Assembly: GCA_018436095.1 (NCBI GenBank)
Contig: JAHDMJ010000016.1
Coordinates: 1 to 51,103, forward strand
Direction: 5' to 3'
DNA length: 51,103 nucleotides
Origin: Clostridia bacterium
GTDB taxonomy: Bacteria > Bacillota > Peptococcia > DRI-13 > UBA5745
Below are positions 32,486-41,757 of the stretch, piece by piece (position 1 is the first letter of the stretch; every line of letters starts with the position of its first letter). The notes beneath the pieces were generated by a model. The model searched no databases and was not told the origin of the DNA. It saw nothing but the letters and a program-made list of their open reading frames with translations. The position numbers and the translations under genes are program-made.

Positions 32486-33613
32486 TTGAGAAAGATAAGC
32501 ACAGAGGTAGCGGTAATTGGCGCCGGCCCGGCGGGGCTATGTGCTGCTATAGAAGCTGCAAAAGCCGGCGCCCAGGTGATGTTATTCGATGAAAACGTAC
32601 TGCCCGGCGGTCAATTATTTAAACAGATTCATAAATTTTTTGGATCAAAGGAGCATCTAGCCGGAATTCGCGGATATGAAATCGGCAGGCAATTATTAAA
32701 GGAAGTCGAGCAAAGCGGTGCGCAGGTTATGCTTAACAGTGTGGCCTACGGCATATTTCCAGGGTTATCTATCGGTGTTGTTCAAGGGGAGCATCATTAT
32801 GAGGTCACCGCAAAAAAAATAATTCTGGCAGCAGGCGGCAAAGAGAATTATATGAGTTTTCCCGGGAGCACCCTGCCGGGCGTTATGGGGGCAGGCGCGG
32901 CCCAGACCTTAATTAATGTTAACCGTGTAATGCCCGGCAAACGGGTTTTGATGGTGGGTTCGGGAAATGTTGGGCTGATTGTATCGTACCAATTGCTGCA
33001 GGCCGGCATATCTGTGGCGGCCATCGTGGAAGGAGCACCTTTGATTGGGGGGTATGGAGTGCATGCCGGCAAGATTCGCCGTGCCGGTGTGCCGATCCTG
33101 GTATCCCACACAATTAAAGAGGCTTATGGAAAAAATGCCGTAGAAGGTGTTGTCATCGCAGCCCTGGATGAACAGTGGAAAATAATACCCGGCAGCGAAC
33201 AAGATATGGCGGTGGACACTATCTGCTTAGCTGTAGGGCTTAGCCCTATGACGGAGCTTGCCTGGATGGCCGGCTGCGAATTTATATTCATACCTGCCTT
33301 AGGCGGCCATGTGCCGATGCATGACGAGAATATGGCCACTACAAACCCGGATTTACTGGTTGCCGGAGATGTTACAGGCGTTGAAGAAGCATCTTCGGCG
33401 ATGGAGGAAGGCAAGCTTGCCGGTATTGCCGCAGCCGAAGCATTGGGGTATCTCGATGCCGGCGAAGCTGAAAAAAGAAAAACGGAAGTCCGGCAAAGGC
33501 TTAGCATCCTGCGTACAGGCCTGTTTGGCGAAAAGCGCAGAAGCGCAAAATCTTCCCAAATAGATGCTATGAAAAATTACCTGAAGAAAAATCTGCCGGG
33601 AGGTGGGATGTGA
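32486..33613 (+). CDS. FAD-dependent pyridine nucleotide-disulphide oxidoreductase-like subunit (HcnB/OoxA type)
   Basis: 375 aa. First Rossmann fold VAVIGAGPAGLCAAIEAAKAG at the N-terminus, PGGQLFKQIHKFFGS (FAD contact), a second dinucleotide fold KRVLMVGSGNVGLIVSYQL, and the FAD contact LLVAGDVTGVEEASSAMEEG near residue 290. No redox disulfide is visible, as in HcnB and the alpha subunit of dye-linked proline dehydrogenases. TTG start. The stop TGA overlaps the next ATG. Probably carries electrons from the catalytic DAO-type subunit to acceptors. Confidence 0.84.
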   Translation: MRKISTEVAVIGAGPAGLCAAIEAAKAGAQVMLFDENVLPGGQLFKQIHKFFGSKEHLAGIRGYEIGRQLLKEVEQSGAQVMLNSVAYGIFPGLSIGVVQGEHHYEVTAKKIILAAGGKENYMSFPGSTLPGVMGAGAAQTLINVNRVMPGKRVLMVGSGNVGLIVSYQLLQAGISVAAIVEGAPLIGGYGVHAGKIRRAGVPILVSHTIKEAYGKNAVEGVVIAALDEQWKIIPGSEQDMAVDTICLAVGLSPMTELAWMAGCEFIFIPALGGHVPMHDENMATTNPDLLVAGDVTGVEEASSAMEEGKLAGIAAAEALGYLDAGEAEKRKTEVRQRLSILRTGLFGEKRRSAKSSQIDAMKNYLKKNLPGGGM

Positions 33614-34425
33614 TGGAAAAAGGAGTATGTTTCACCGGGATACCCTCAGCAGAAGAATTAGCCAAGGCCCCGGGAGTTCCTGCCAGATCAGAAATGAACA
33701 AAGGTCCGGTGGCGGTTATTGAATGCGTACAAGAGATCCCCTGCAATCCCTGCGAAGCAGCATGCCCCAGCGGTGCTATTACAGTAGGCAGCGATATTAC
33801 CAAGCTTCCGGTATTAGATGCAGAAAAGTGTATAGGCTGCGGCAATTGCCTGGCTCATTGCCCGGGCCTGGCCATCACCTTAGTCAATGTAAACTACTCA
33901 GAGACAGAGGCCGCAGTATCCTTTCCCTTTGAATATTTGCCCTTGCCTAAAGTTGGGGATGAAGTTAACGCAGTAAATCGCGGAGGCGAGGCTGTATGCA
34001 AGGGAAATGTTCTAAGTGTACGCATGCCCCAGTCCTATAAGCAAACCTGTATTGTTACAATTGCCATTCCTAAGAAATACGTTGAAGATGTTCGCAGTAT
34101 GGAGCTGCCTATAAAAAGAGCTTTGCCGGAACCGGCGGCAAAAAAGGAGATTGACAAGAGCAGCTTAATATGCCGCTGTGAGGAGCTGACACAGGCCGAT
34201 ATTGAAAAAGCCATCGAAGAAGGGGCAACAACTCTTGACGGCGTCAAAAAACACTCCCGGGCCGGTATGGGCTTGTGTCAGGGAAAAAGCTGTGAGCGGC
34301 TTGTAGCCAGGATCATTGCTGAGAAAACGGGTCAAAAGGTTGAGAATCTTTTGCCGGCAACTCATCGGCCCCCGGTAAGGCCAATCAGGCTGAAGGTCGT
34401 CGATGATGATGCCGATATCGAATAA
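33613..34425 (+). CDS. 4Fe-4S / BFD-type [2Fe-2S] electron-transfer subunit
   Basis: 270 aa. A two-cluster [4Fe-4S] ferredoxin part has CNPCEAACPSGAI and CIGCGNCLAHCPG (about residues 43-90). The C-terminal BFD-like [2Fe-2S] domain reads ICRCEELTQADIEKAI and GLCQGKSCERLV (about 190-240). The start is ATG 33613, coupled to the previous gene. In fused relatives the BFD domain is joined to the flavin subunit; here it is joined to ferredoxin clusters. It likely connects the flavin subunits to a soluble or membrane acceptor. Confidence 0.82.
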   Translation: MEKGVCFTGIPSAEELAKAPGVPARSEMNKGPVAVIECVQEIPCNPCEAACPSGAITVGSDITKLPVLDAEKCIGCGNCLAHCPGLAITLVNVNYSETEAAVSFPFEYLPLPKVGDEVNAVNRGGEAVCKGNVLSVRMPQSYKQTCIVTIAIPKKYVEDVRSMELPIKRALPEPAAKKEIDKSSLICRCEELTQADIEKAIEEGATTLDGVKKHSRAGMGLCQGKSCERLVARIIAEKTGQKVENLLPATHRPPVRPIRLKVVDDDADIE

Positions 34426-34443
34426 AGGGAAGGGGTGGTGTTT

Positions 34444-35655
34444 ATGAACAATAGGTTTGACGTCATAGTGATCGGTGCAGGCTTAATGGGTTTAAGCAGC
34501 GCTTATTATCTTTCCAAAAAAGGCTTGCGGGTATTGGTTGCAGAGCAGGGGGCCGGTATTCTGAACGGCAGCGGCGGCGCTACAGACGGCTATATCATGC
34601 ACAACACGAAAATGCCCGGTTATCATAATCAAATCGGCTGCATGGGTTCGGATATGTATCCTCAATTGCTGGCGGACCTTGACGATAACTGTGATTATGA
34701 ATCGGGCTGCGGCGGCTATTTGATCTGCGAAGATGAGGGCATATTTAATGCGATGTGTCCCATTGTCGAGAAACAACGGGCCGGCGGAATTGATATCCGT
34801 ATGATCGACGGTTATGAGCTGCGGCAATTAGAGCCGGAATTATCTCCGCACTTAAGAGGCGCCACTTATACGCCCAGCGGCAGCAAAATAGATCCAATAA
34901 AATTTGGCTGTGCTATGTAGCGGGCTGGGAAAAGGCAGGGTGTCCGGTTTGTTTTTAATGCGCCTGTAACAAAAGTTTTAGTAGAACAAGGCAGAGCTGC
35001 CGGTGTACGGACGCCTGCCGGCGTATATCATGCTGATCATGTTGTGAATTCAGCGGGCTCTTGGGCAGGCATAGTTGCAGAGGCTGCCGGGCTTTATGCC
35101 CCGGTTAAGCCCCGCAAGGGACAAATGGTTGTAACGGAAGCAGTGGCTCCAATGATACGGGGAGTCATGTCCAGCGCCGCTTTTATGGCAATGAAGTTTT
35201 ACCCGGATATGCTTGATTGTTTTAGTGAGAAATCAAAAAAATTAGGCCACGGCTTTGCAATTGAGCAGACAAGGGAGGGAACGGTATTGCTCTCCTTTAC
35301 CAATGAATTTGCAGGCTTTGACAAGCGTACGACTATGGAAGCCATTGAATTGCTGATCAAGGAGACCTGCAGGTTTGTGCCCCGTCTGCGGAATCTGCAT
35401 TTTATCAGATCCTTTGCCGGGTTTCGTCCTTATACCCCTGATAATTTTCCTATGATAGGCCCAACCGCCCACCTGGAAGGATTTTATTTTGCAGCTGGCC
35501 ACGAAGGCGGAGGCATTGCATTAACGCCAATTACCGGCTTGTTGATTAGTGAAATCATTTGCGGGGAAGAACCCAGTATAACTTGGGAGCCTCTAGCCCC
35601 GGACCGCCTGGTAAAACCGTTAGGCAGCTGGATAGCTGCCGATCCCCTTATATAA
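34444..35655 (+). pseudogene. DAO-type FAD amine/amino-acid oxidase subunit (HcnC-like) interrupted by one in-frame TAG
   Basis: 403 aa if read through. It opens RFDVIVIGAGLMGLSSAYYLSKKG (FAD site), and ends with the family C-terminal block SFAGFRPYTPDNFPMIGPT and GHEGGGIALTPITGLL. The only fault is TAG at codon 159 (34918-34920), between KFGCAM and RAGKRQGVRF, in a helix where the family often has a polar or small residue. Frame and homology continue perfectly on both sides. Possible explanations are a recent nonsense mutation, sequencing error, suppression, or recoding. TAG also ends other genes here (purH, XRE gene, the formate channel). It is expected to be the catalytic subunit of the four-gene complex; substrate unknown. 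Confidence 0.85.
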
Positions 35656-35676
35656 AAAAGAAAGGTGACGAAGGAA

Positions 35677-36666
35677 ATGACATATCAAGTGCTTATTCCA
35701 AGACGAGACAGGATGGATCTTGCTCTGCCTTATTTACAGGAAAATGGCTGTGAAATTATTCCCAATAGCGGAACAACACGTAATGATTTTTTGCATGACC
35801 TGAGAAATTGTGATGCTGTGCTTTCCTTTGAGACTTTATTGGATAAAGAAGCTATTGACGCCGCTCCAAAACTGAAAATAATAAGCTCCTTCAGCGCAGG
35901 CGTAGACACGATTGATGTAAAGTATGCTGCCGAAAAAGGCATAATGGTGGCTAATTCCGGCGCCGCCAATGCAAATGTGGTTGCCGAGCATACCATGTAT
36001 TTACTGCTGGCTTGCGCTAAACGGGCTAAAAAAATGGAGATGTTGGCTAAAGCCGGTAATTTTACCTCTAACCAATCGTACTACAGCAGGGAGGTGGCCG
36101 GCAGCACCCTGGGATTAATCGGCTGCGGGCGTATTGGCCGCATTGTAGCTGCTAAAGCCTATGCTGGCTTTGGAATGCGGGTAATTGGGTATGATCCATA
36201 TCTGAAGGCGGAACAAGTACCTCCCGAGATTGAACTGGTGCAGGAAATCGATGAAGTGCTGGAAAGGGCAGATTTCATCAGCCTGCATTTACCGTTAACA
36301 GAATCCACAAGGCGCTGTATAGGGGCGGAGCAGCTTAAAAAAATGAAGTCTGATTCCTATCTGATCAATGCTGCCCGGGGAGAGTTGATTTGTGAAAGTG
36401 ATCTGGTGACGGCCCTTAAAGAAGGGTGGATTAGCGGCGCAGGATTGGATGTCTTTGAACAGGAGCCTGCCGATCCGCAGAACCCCTTATTTGCGCTGGA
36501 TAATGTAATCGTTACGCCCCACAGCGCTTCTAATGTGCGGGAAACCTGGCTTCATATGGGACTGAACGCGGCAAAAGGCATTGTTGCCGCATCAAGGGGA
36601 GAAAAGCCGGAGTTTTTGCTTAATAAGCCAGCAGCTTTGCAGGGGAGGGGTAGCCTTGAAGCATGA
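35677..36666 (+). CDS. D-2-hydroxyacid dehydrogenase family (SerA-like)
   Basis: About 329 aa. NAD(P)-binding motif STLGLIGCGRIGRIVAAKA (about residues 143-161), active-site Arg in NAARGELI, Glu near DVFEQEP, and His in VTPHSASNV. It lacks the ACT domain of longer SerA proteins. It would interconvert a 2-oxo acid and the D-2-hydroxy acid. ATG 35677 has AAAGGTG at good spacing. It overlaps the following gene by 11 bp. In this cluster it may reduce the 2-oxo acid made by the oxidase, which is an inference. Confidence 0.82.
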   Translation: MTYQVLIPRRDRMDLALPYLQENGCEIIPNSGTTRNDFLHDLRNCDAVLSFETLLDKEAIDAAPKLKIISSFSAGVDTIDVKYAAEKGIMVANSGAANANVVAEHTMYLLLACAKRAKKMEMLAKAGNFTSNQSYYSREVAGSTLGLIGCGRIGRIVAAKAYAGFGMRVIGYDPYLKAEQVPPEIELVQEIDEVLERADFISLHLPLTESTRRCIGAEQLKKMKSDSYLINAARGELICESDLVTALKEGWISGAGLDVFEQEPADPQNPLFALDNVIVTPHSASNVRETWLHMGLNAAKGIVAASRGEKPEFLLNKPAALQGRGSLEA

Positions 36667-37825
36667 TTTTAACAAAGTCATAGGGCGGCGTAATACCGAT
36701 TCTATAAAATGGGATAAAGCCGATGAAGATATCCTTCCTATGTGGATTGCGGATATGGATTTTGAAGCGCCAAAGCCTGTTGTAGATGCCATGGTAAAAA
36801 GGGCGGAGCACGGAATATATGGATACCCTCTGCCATCGGCAGCTTACCACCAATCGGTCATCGACTGGATGAAGAGAAGGCATCAATGGGAAATCAAAGA
36901 AGAGTGGATTGCGCACAGCATCGGCATCGTTCCAGCCCTGCATTTTGTTGTTCAGGCTTACACCGAGCCCGAAGATAAAGTGCTGATGCTGAAACCGATT
37001 TACTACCCCTTCATGGATGCCGCCAATATGAATAAGCGGGAGATTGTCTCCAGTTCTTTAATCTTACAAAATGGCCGCTATGAAATTGATTTTGAGGATT
37101 TTGAAAAAAAAGCGGCAATGCCTGGTGTTAAGCTTTTTCTCTTATGCAGTCCTCACAACCCGGTGGGAAGGGTATGGAGCCATGCAGAGCTGAGCCGGTT
37201 GGGAGAGATTTGTCTCCGCAACCAGATCATCGTGGTTTCTGATGAAATCCATCAGGATTTGGTTTACAAACCCCATCGCCATATCCCCTTTGCATCAATA
37301 CAGGATACTTTTGGACAAAACTCGATTACTTGCGTATCGCCAAGTAAGACCTTTAATCTGGCAGGTTTACAGACTTCTTTTTTGATTATTCCCGCTGCCG
37401 CTGTCCGGCAGAAATACATAGATTACCTGGAAACCCACTGTATTCGAAGGCCCAATACCTTTGGGGTTGTTGCTGTTCAGGCCGCTTACCAATATGGGGA
37501 GGAATGGTTAGAACAGCTATTGGATTATCTCCAAGAGAATCTTAATTATCTAAAAGGTTTTATTAAAGAGCACCTTCCCTCAATTAAGGTAATAGAGCCG
37601 GAAGCAACCTATCTGATTTGGCTGGATTGCCGCGGATTAGGAATGGATGGGCCAGCTTTACACGAATTTTTCATGAAAAAGGCAAAAGTGTTTTTGGATG
37701 AAGGCTATATTTTCGGTGAAGAAGGGTACGGTTTTGAACGTATTAATATAGCCTGCCCCCGTTCAATGCTTACGGAAGGGCTGCAAAGGATTGAGAAAGC
37801 CTGCCGTACGAGCAATCTTATTTAA
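36656..37825 (+). CDS. PatB/MalY-type aminotransferase-C-S lyase
   Basis: 389-aa fold-type I PLP enzyme. The opening KHDFNKVIGRRNTDSIKWD and ILPMWIADMDF are the PatB/MalY signature; LCSPHNPVGRVW and VSDEIHQDLVY follow, and the PLP lysine is in SPSKTFNLAGLQTSF (about 236). These enzymes cleave cystathionine, cysteine or S-substituted cysteines, or transaminate. TTG 36656 is chosen: GGGAGGGG lies 6 nt ahead and the product starts at the conserved residues. Coupled to the dehydrogenase. Its N-terminus resembles the remnant at 1285. Confidence 0.85.
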   Translation: MKHDFNKVIGRRNTDSIKWDKADEDILPMWIADMDFEAPKPVVDAMVKRAEHGIYGYPLPSAAYHQSVIDWMKRRHQWEIKEEWIAHSIGIVPALHFVVQAYTEPEDKVLMLKPIYYPFMDAANMNKREIVSSSLILQNGRYEIDFEDFEKKAAMPGVKLFLLCSPHNPVGRVWSHAELSRLGEICLRNQIIVVSDEIHQDLVYKPHRHIPFASIQDTFGQNSITCVSPSKTFNLAGLQTSFLIIPAAAVRQKYIDYLETHCIRRPNTFGVVAVQAAYQYGEEWLEQLLDYLQENLNYLKGFIKEHLPSIKVIEPEATYLIWLDCRGLGMDGPALHEFFMKKAKVFLDEGYIFGEEGYGFERINIACPRSMLTEGLQRIEKACRTSNLI

Positions 37826-37937
37826 CAGAATATTTTATTGACAGGTGAATGGAGGGGATTTTACAGGGTAAAAGAAAAAGGAGGCAGTAGGTTAGTAAAG
37901 CAGGTATCCCGGATTAAAGTATATAAGGAGGTCTAAG

Positions 37938-39347
37938 ATGTTTTTTATTAGATTATTTGTCCCCGTGGCTTTAATGCTAAGTATTATGTTTGTTAAAAGG
38001 ATACCTAAGATTGGTGGCAGTATTCCGGTAGGCATGGCGGCGGCAGGCATATCTGCCATGCTGTTAGGAGGGATCTATAATCCTGTAACAATGCTTTTTC
38101 ATTGGGTTCAGGGCATTGATCAGATTACCTGGATTATAGGGCTTACGCTATTTGGGGCTATATTAGCGAGAACGCAGAGCGAGCTGGGTGCAATAGACTT
38201 AATTGTAAATTTTCTGCGGGCTTCGTTTGGGCGCAGTCCCCGGGGTCTGGTCGTTGCTTTAATTATTGCTCTGGCATTTATGGGTTCATTGCTTGGTGAT
38301 GCTGTAGCGGGAGCGGCCACTGTCGGCATTTTGTTCGTTCCAGCTCTTGTTGATATCGGTCTTTCAGGGGAGCTCATCGTTGCAATTATTGTAACGGGAG
38401 CCAGTATGGGCTCTCTCATGCCTCCTGTCAGCGGTGAGATCGCCCTTGCCGCTTCACTATTGAATGTTAACCCGGACCCTGCCATTCAGCCGGCCTTTAT
38501 TACAGTGGGCCTAGGTTTGCTTTTGGTTGCTGTAGTATTTACTTTCTTTTATATGAAACGGATAACTCATATGCCGGAACACCTTATACCCACGGAAAAG
38601 GCCTCCGCCATCCTGCGCAAAGGCTGGATAGTTCTGATGCCTACCATTTTACTGTTTACCATCATCATCATCCGTATAATCCCCGGCCTGGAATTGGATA
38701 TCATCCCAATGGTGCTCAATCATATTGTGATAGGCGGTGTACCTTTTCTTGATTGGGTTTCCGGCATCCCTATTCTCAAGTTGTTCTCAAATATCGTTTG
38801 CCTATGTATGCTTTTATCAACGCTGGTTGCCATAATCTTCTACTCTAAAGTGCGTAAAAATGCGGGTGCTGTCCTTAAAGAGGGAATTCTTTCAGCTTGC
38901 CATGTAATGATTCCGCTGATTTTCATTGCTCTCATGCTGGGAGGATTCAATGCCGGCGGTCAAATTCAGATGGTTAAAGATTTTGCGTTTAGCCTTAGTA
39001 ATACAGCTCTTATCTTTGGCGGCGCCTTTGCAATGATTGCTGTGGGGATGCTTTCCGGATCAGGATCAGCCTGCCAGTCCACCATTTTTGTTTTCCTTGG
39101 GCCAGCGCTTTTGGCAGCCGGATTCAGCCCGATTAACGTAACAATTTACGGCTCTCATCTTGCTCAGGCCGGGCAGGGCTTACCGCCAGCCGACTTGCTC
39201 ACCTTCATGGTGGTTGGTCTTGTTGGGCCAATGATCGGCAGGAAGGATATCAACCCCCTTAAATGTATGGCCTATTCAAGTATTTTCGGCATATATTTAA
39301 CAATTGTAGGCATATTGTTTATGTTTTTACCTGCTTGGGGCATTTGA
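37938..39347 (+). CDS. Ion-transporter-superfamily permease (TRAP-large-subunit/NhaC-like)
   Basis: 469-aa polytopic protein with about 12 hydrophobic segments and two similar halves. Motifs such as GSLLGDAVAGAATVGILFVPAL and GASMGSLMPPVSGEIALAA in the first half, and GMLSGSGSACQSTIFVFLGP and GSHLAQAGQGLPPADLL in the second, fit the IT superfamily (DctM, DcuC, NhaC). No periplasmic partner is next to it. It is probably the importer for the substrate of the cluster. AAGGAGG precedes ATG. A terminator follows. Confidence 0.7.
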   Translation: MFFIRLFVPVALMLSIMFVKRIPKIGGSIPVGMAAAGISAMLLGGIYNPVTMLFHWVQGIDQITWIIGLTLFGAILARTQSELGAIDLIVNFLRASFGRSPRGLVVALIIALAFMGSLLGDAVAGAATVGILFVPALVDIGLSGELIVAIIVTGASMGSLMPPVSGEIALAASLLNVNPDPAIQPAFITVGLGLLLVAVVFTFFYMKRITHMPEHLIPTEKASAILRKGWIVLMPTILLFTIIIIRIIPGLELDIIPMVLNHIVIGGVPFLDWVSGIPILKLFSNIVCLCMLLSTLVAIIFYSKVRKNAGAVLKEGILSACHVMIPLIFIALMLGGFNAGGQIQMVKDFAFSLSNTALIFGGAFAMIAVGMLSGSGSACQSTIFVFLGPALLAAGFSPINVTIYGSHLAQAGQGLPPADLLTFMVVGLVGPMIGRKDINPLKCMAYSSIFGIYLTIVGILFMFLPAWGI

Positions 39348-39381
39348 AGACTACCGTAACATGTAACATTTAAGCACTAAT

Positions 39382-39419
39382 AAAAAGAGGCCGCTTGCTT
39401 GATGCAATAGCCTCTTTTT
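39382..39419. terminator. Bidirectional terminator between permease and GntR 2
   Basis: AAAAAGAGGC (39382-39391) pairs with GCCTCTTTTT (39410-39419) around an 18-nt loop. Confidence 0.85.
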
Positions 39420-39454
39420 TATATGCCGGTTTTTCCATTTGAATAGCTCTGGGC

Positions 39455-40231
39455 TTATTTAATATTATCAAAAATGATGTGATGATCAACCATTTCCATA
39501 TAGTGTTTTTTACAGGCCTCATAATCTTTTGCCTTGATAGCGGCACACAATTTGGGGTGTAGTTTAAAAGGGTAATTGTCGTGCCCATCAATGTAACGGT
39601 CCATGCGCTGTTTTAGTATTACCTTAAGAAACTGATATACCGTGCCTTGGGCCACCGTAAAGGCATTATAGAGCAATGTATTGTGGGAAATTTGACAGAT
39701 ATAGCTATGAATATCCAAATCAAGCTCTGCAAGCTTTTCAATTATTGCCTGCCTTTCTTGCGGGGGCTTGCCGATGTTTTTTATATATTCGGGCTCATAT
39801 TCCTCATAAGCTATGCACTTATTTTCAAGCTCATCCAGTTCTTCCGGGGTTGCCCTATCAATGGCCAAAAGGGCGCATTGAATCTCTACAACTTTTCGGA
39901 ATTCACAAACGTCATCCAGTAATTCCGGCGCCAAAATGAATTCATTTATATCTTCCAAATGCTTTTGCAGACTAAAGGGGATGACATAGGAACCATCGCC
40001 TATACGGGTTTCAACTATACCAATGGTATTTAGCTTTTGTAAAGCTAACCTTACCGTAAGCTTGTTGACGCCATACATCTCGGCAAGTTCCGCTTCTGAA
40101 GGCATTTTGGAATAGTTCTGCCAAGTGCCGTTAACGATAGTTTGCTTGATACGTTCCGCCACCTGATCGGCCATAGATATTCTTTTGATTTTGGCGCCGG
40201 CCAGTGAACTTGCCATATAGCTAATCTCCAA
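39455..40231 (-). CDS. GntR/FadR-family (FCD) transcriptional regulator 2
   Basis: 258 aa. Winged helix with KMPSEAELAEMYGVNKLTVRLALQKL and GDGSYVIPF, then an FCD domain (about 100-250) with ELDLDIHSYI. Strongly similar to GntR 1 at 30597, including the PSEAEL and LTVR-ALQKL recognition region, suggesting a common ancestor and possibly related operators. It is divergent from the enolase-TRAP-LarA operon, which it probably controls from the palindromes at 40357-40405. Confidence 0.87.
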   Translation of the reverse strand: MEISYMASSLAGAKIKRISMADQVAERIKQTIVNGTWQNYSKMPSEAELAEMYGVNKLTVRLALQKLNTIGIVETRIGDGSYVIPFSLQKHLEDINEFILAPELLDDVCEFRKVVEIQCALLAIDRATPEELDELENKCIAYEEYEPEYIKNIGKPPQERQAIIEKLAELDLDIHSYICQISHNTLLYNAFTVAQGTVYQFLKVILKQRMDRYIDGHDNYPFKLHPKLCAAIKAKDYEACKKHYMEMVDHHIIFDNIK

Positions 40232-40356
40232 TTTATAAATATAAACGAATTATAATATAGAGGCATGGAAGTGTCAATGATGGCGGCATAATATGGCGTT
40301 TAGCAGCCTCTGGTTAACAAAGAAAGTATTAAACAGCTAAAATAGAAAGCATGATT

Positions 40357-40405
40357 GATTAGACGGTTAATCATAATAAATATGCACTAAATTAAACGTT
40401 TAATT
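40357..40405. promoter_or_regulatory. Two spaced palindromes, probable GntR operators
   Basis: AATTAAACGTTTAATT (40390-40405) is a perfect 16-bp palindrome. GATTAGACGGTTAATC (40357-40372) is a related imperfect one. Their centres are 33 bp apart, about three helical turns, in the 297-bp divergent region between GntR 2 and the enolase gene. The region also shows AT-rich sequence but no other gene. Confidence 0.6.
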
Positions 40406-40528
40406 AATAGTAAATTGATAATTATTAGAATTTAGCTAGTTGACATTAAAAAATGGTTATGTTACTTTATAATTAGGCGAACAAGTGATTATACTGCTAG
40501 GTGAGAAGGATAAAAAGGAGTGGGGAAA

Positions 40529-41716
40529 TTGAAAATTACCAGCGTAGACATCATCAAACTGAAAGGAGAGAGCAGTGTTCCCGGCATGGATTGGTTCCCT
40601 ACCTGTGTGCGGATCAATACGGATGAGGGCATATGCGGCTATGGCGAAGCCGGCGTTTGCTATACCTCCGGTGCTGATGCTGCAGTGGGGATGATCAAGG
40701 ATTATGCCAAGCTTATTATTGGAATGGATCCGATGAAATCGGAGGCAATCTGGCACAAGTTGCAGCGCACCACTTTCTGGGGCATGGGCGGCGGTACGAT
40801 CATTTTTTCCGCAATCAGTGCCATTGATATTGCACTGTGGGATATTAAAGGCAAAGCCTTAAATGTTCCGGTATATCAGCTTCTTGGCGGTAAAACCAAT
40901 GATAAATTACGTGCCTACGCCAGCCAGATTCAGTTTGATTGGGGCCCCAAAGGGATTCCCATGAAGACGCCGGAAGATTACGCCGAAGCTACCCGCAAGG
41001 CTATGGCCGAAGGATATACCTGTGTTAAGGTAGATCCCGTCGGTTTTGACGAGGACGGGATTTGGATGCGCTGGAGCAATTATGGCCTTCTGGAATACGA
41101 CCAGATGAAAGTTGCTGTGGACCGGGTGGCCGCGATCAGGGAAGCAGGCGGCCCTAAAATGGACATTATTATTGAGCTGCATGCGCTGACAGACACCAAC
41201 ACCTCCATACAGCTTGCCAGAGAGCTTGAGAAATTCCGGGTATTTTATCTGGAAGAACCTACTCAGCCCCTTAACCAGCGCTTATTCCGGGAAATTGCCC
41301 GGGAAGCAAAAATGCCCATTGCCTCGGGGGAACGCATTTATACCAGATGGGGATATAGCCAGTTTTTTGAAGACCGCAGTTTAAGCATCATTCAACCGGA
41401 TTTGTGCAACACCGGCGGAATTACGGAAGGCAAGAAAATTTGCGATTACGCTCATACCTATGATATTGGGGTTCAAATTCATATCTGCGGCGGTCCTATT
41501 TCAACGGCGGCCGCATTGCAGGTAGAAGCTGTTATTCCTAACTTCGTGATTCACGAGCATCACCAGTGTTCATTGATTCCCCATAATATTGCTTTGTGCA
41601 AGTACGATTATCAGCCCCATAACGGCTATTTCCAGGTGCCGGATTTACCGGGTATCGGCCAGGAAATCACCCAACAAGCCATTGACAACGCTGACGCTTT
41701 CTTTACCGTTTCCTAA
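40529..41716 (+). CDS. Mandelate racemase/enolase superfamily acid-sugar dehydratase (DgoD/ManD-like)
   Basis: About 395 aa. Enolase fold: N-terminal capping domain with TFWGMGGGTIIFSAISAIDIALWDIKGKA, then the barrel with CVKVDP, the metal-ligand and base motif IIELHA (Glu and His), YLEEP (Glu), ASGER (Glu) and QIHICGGP (His). The E-x-H and C-terminal IHICGG motifs fit the D-galactonate/D-mannonate dehydratase group, so removal of water from an aldonic acid is likely. TTG 40529 behind AAGGAG is preferred over GTG 40520. First of an operon with dctPQM and larA. Confidence 0.82.
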   Translation: MKITSVDIIKLKGESSVPGMDWFPTCVRINTDEGICGYGEAGVCYTSGADAAVGMIKDYAKLIIGMDPMKSEAIWHKLQRTTFWGMGGGTIIFSAISAIDIALWDIKGKALNVPVYQLLGGKTNDKLRAYASQIQFDWGPKGIPMKTPEDYAEATRKAMAEGYTCVKVDPVGFDEDGIWMRWSNYGLLEYDQMKVAVDRVAAIREAGGPKMDIIIELHALTDTNTSIQLARELEKFRVFYLEEPTQPLNQRLFREIAREAKMPIASGERIYTRWGYSQFFEDRSLSIIQPDLCNTGGITEGKKICDYAHTYDIGVQIHICGGPISTAAALQVEAVIPNFVIHEHHQCSLIPHNIALCKYDYQPHNGYFQVPDLPGIGQEITQQAIDNADAFFTVS

Positions 41717-41757
41717 CGTTGCTGTCACACCGGAAAATTTGAGGAGAGAGGTGCACA

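Noticed and set aside
34435-35655. Two separate genes, or pyrrolysine protein
   Set aside because: Both halves are one continuous family domain in a single frame, so two genes are unlikely. Pyrrolysine cannot be claimed: TAG is a routine stop here (purH, XRE gene, formate channel) and no pyl genes are visible.
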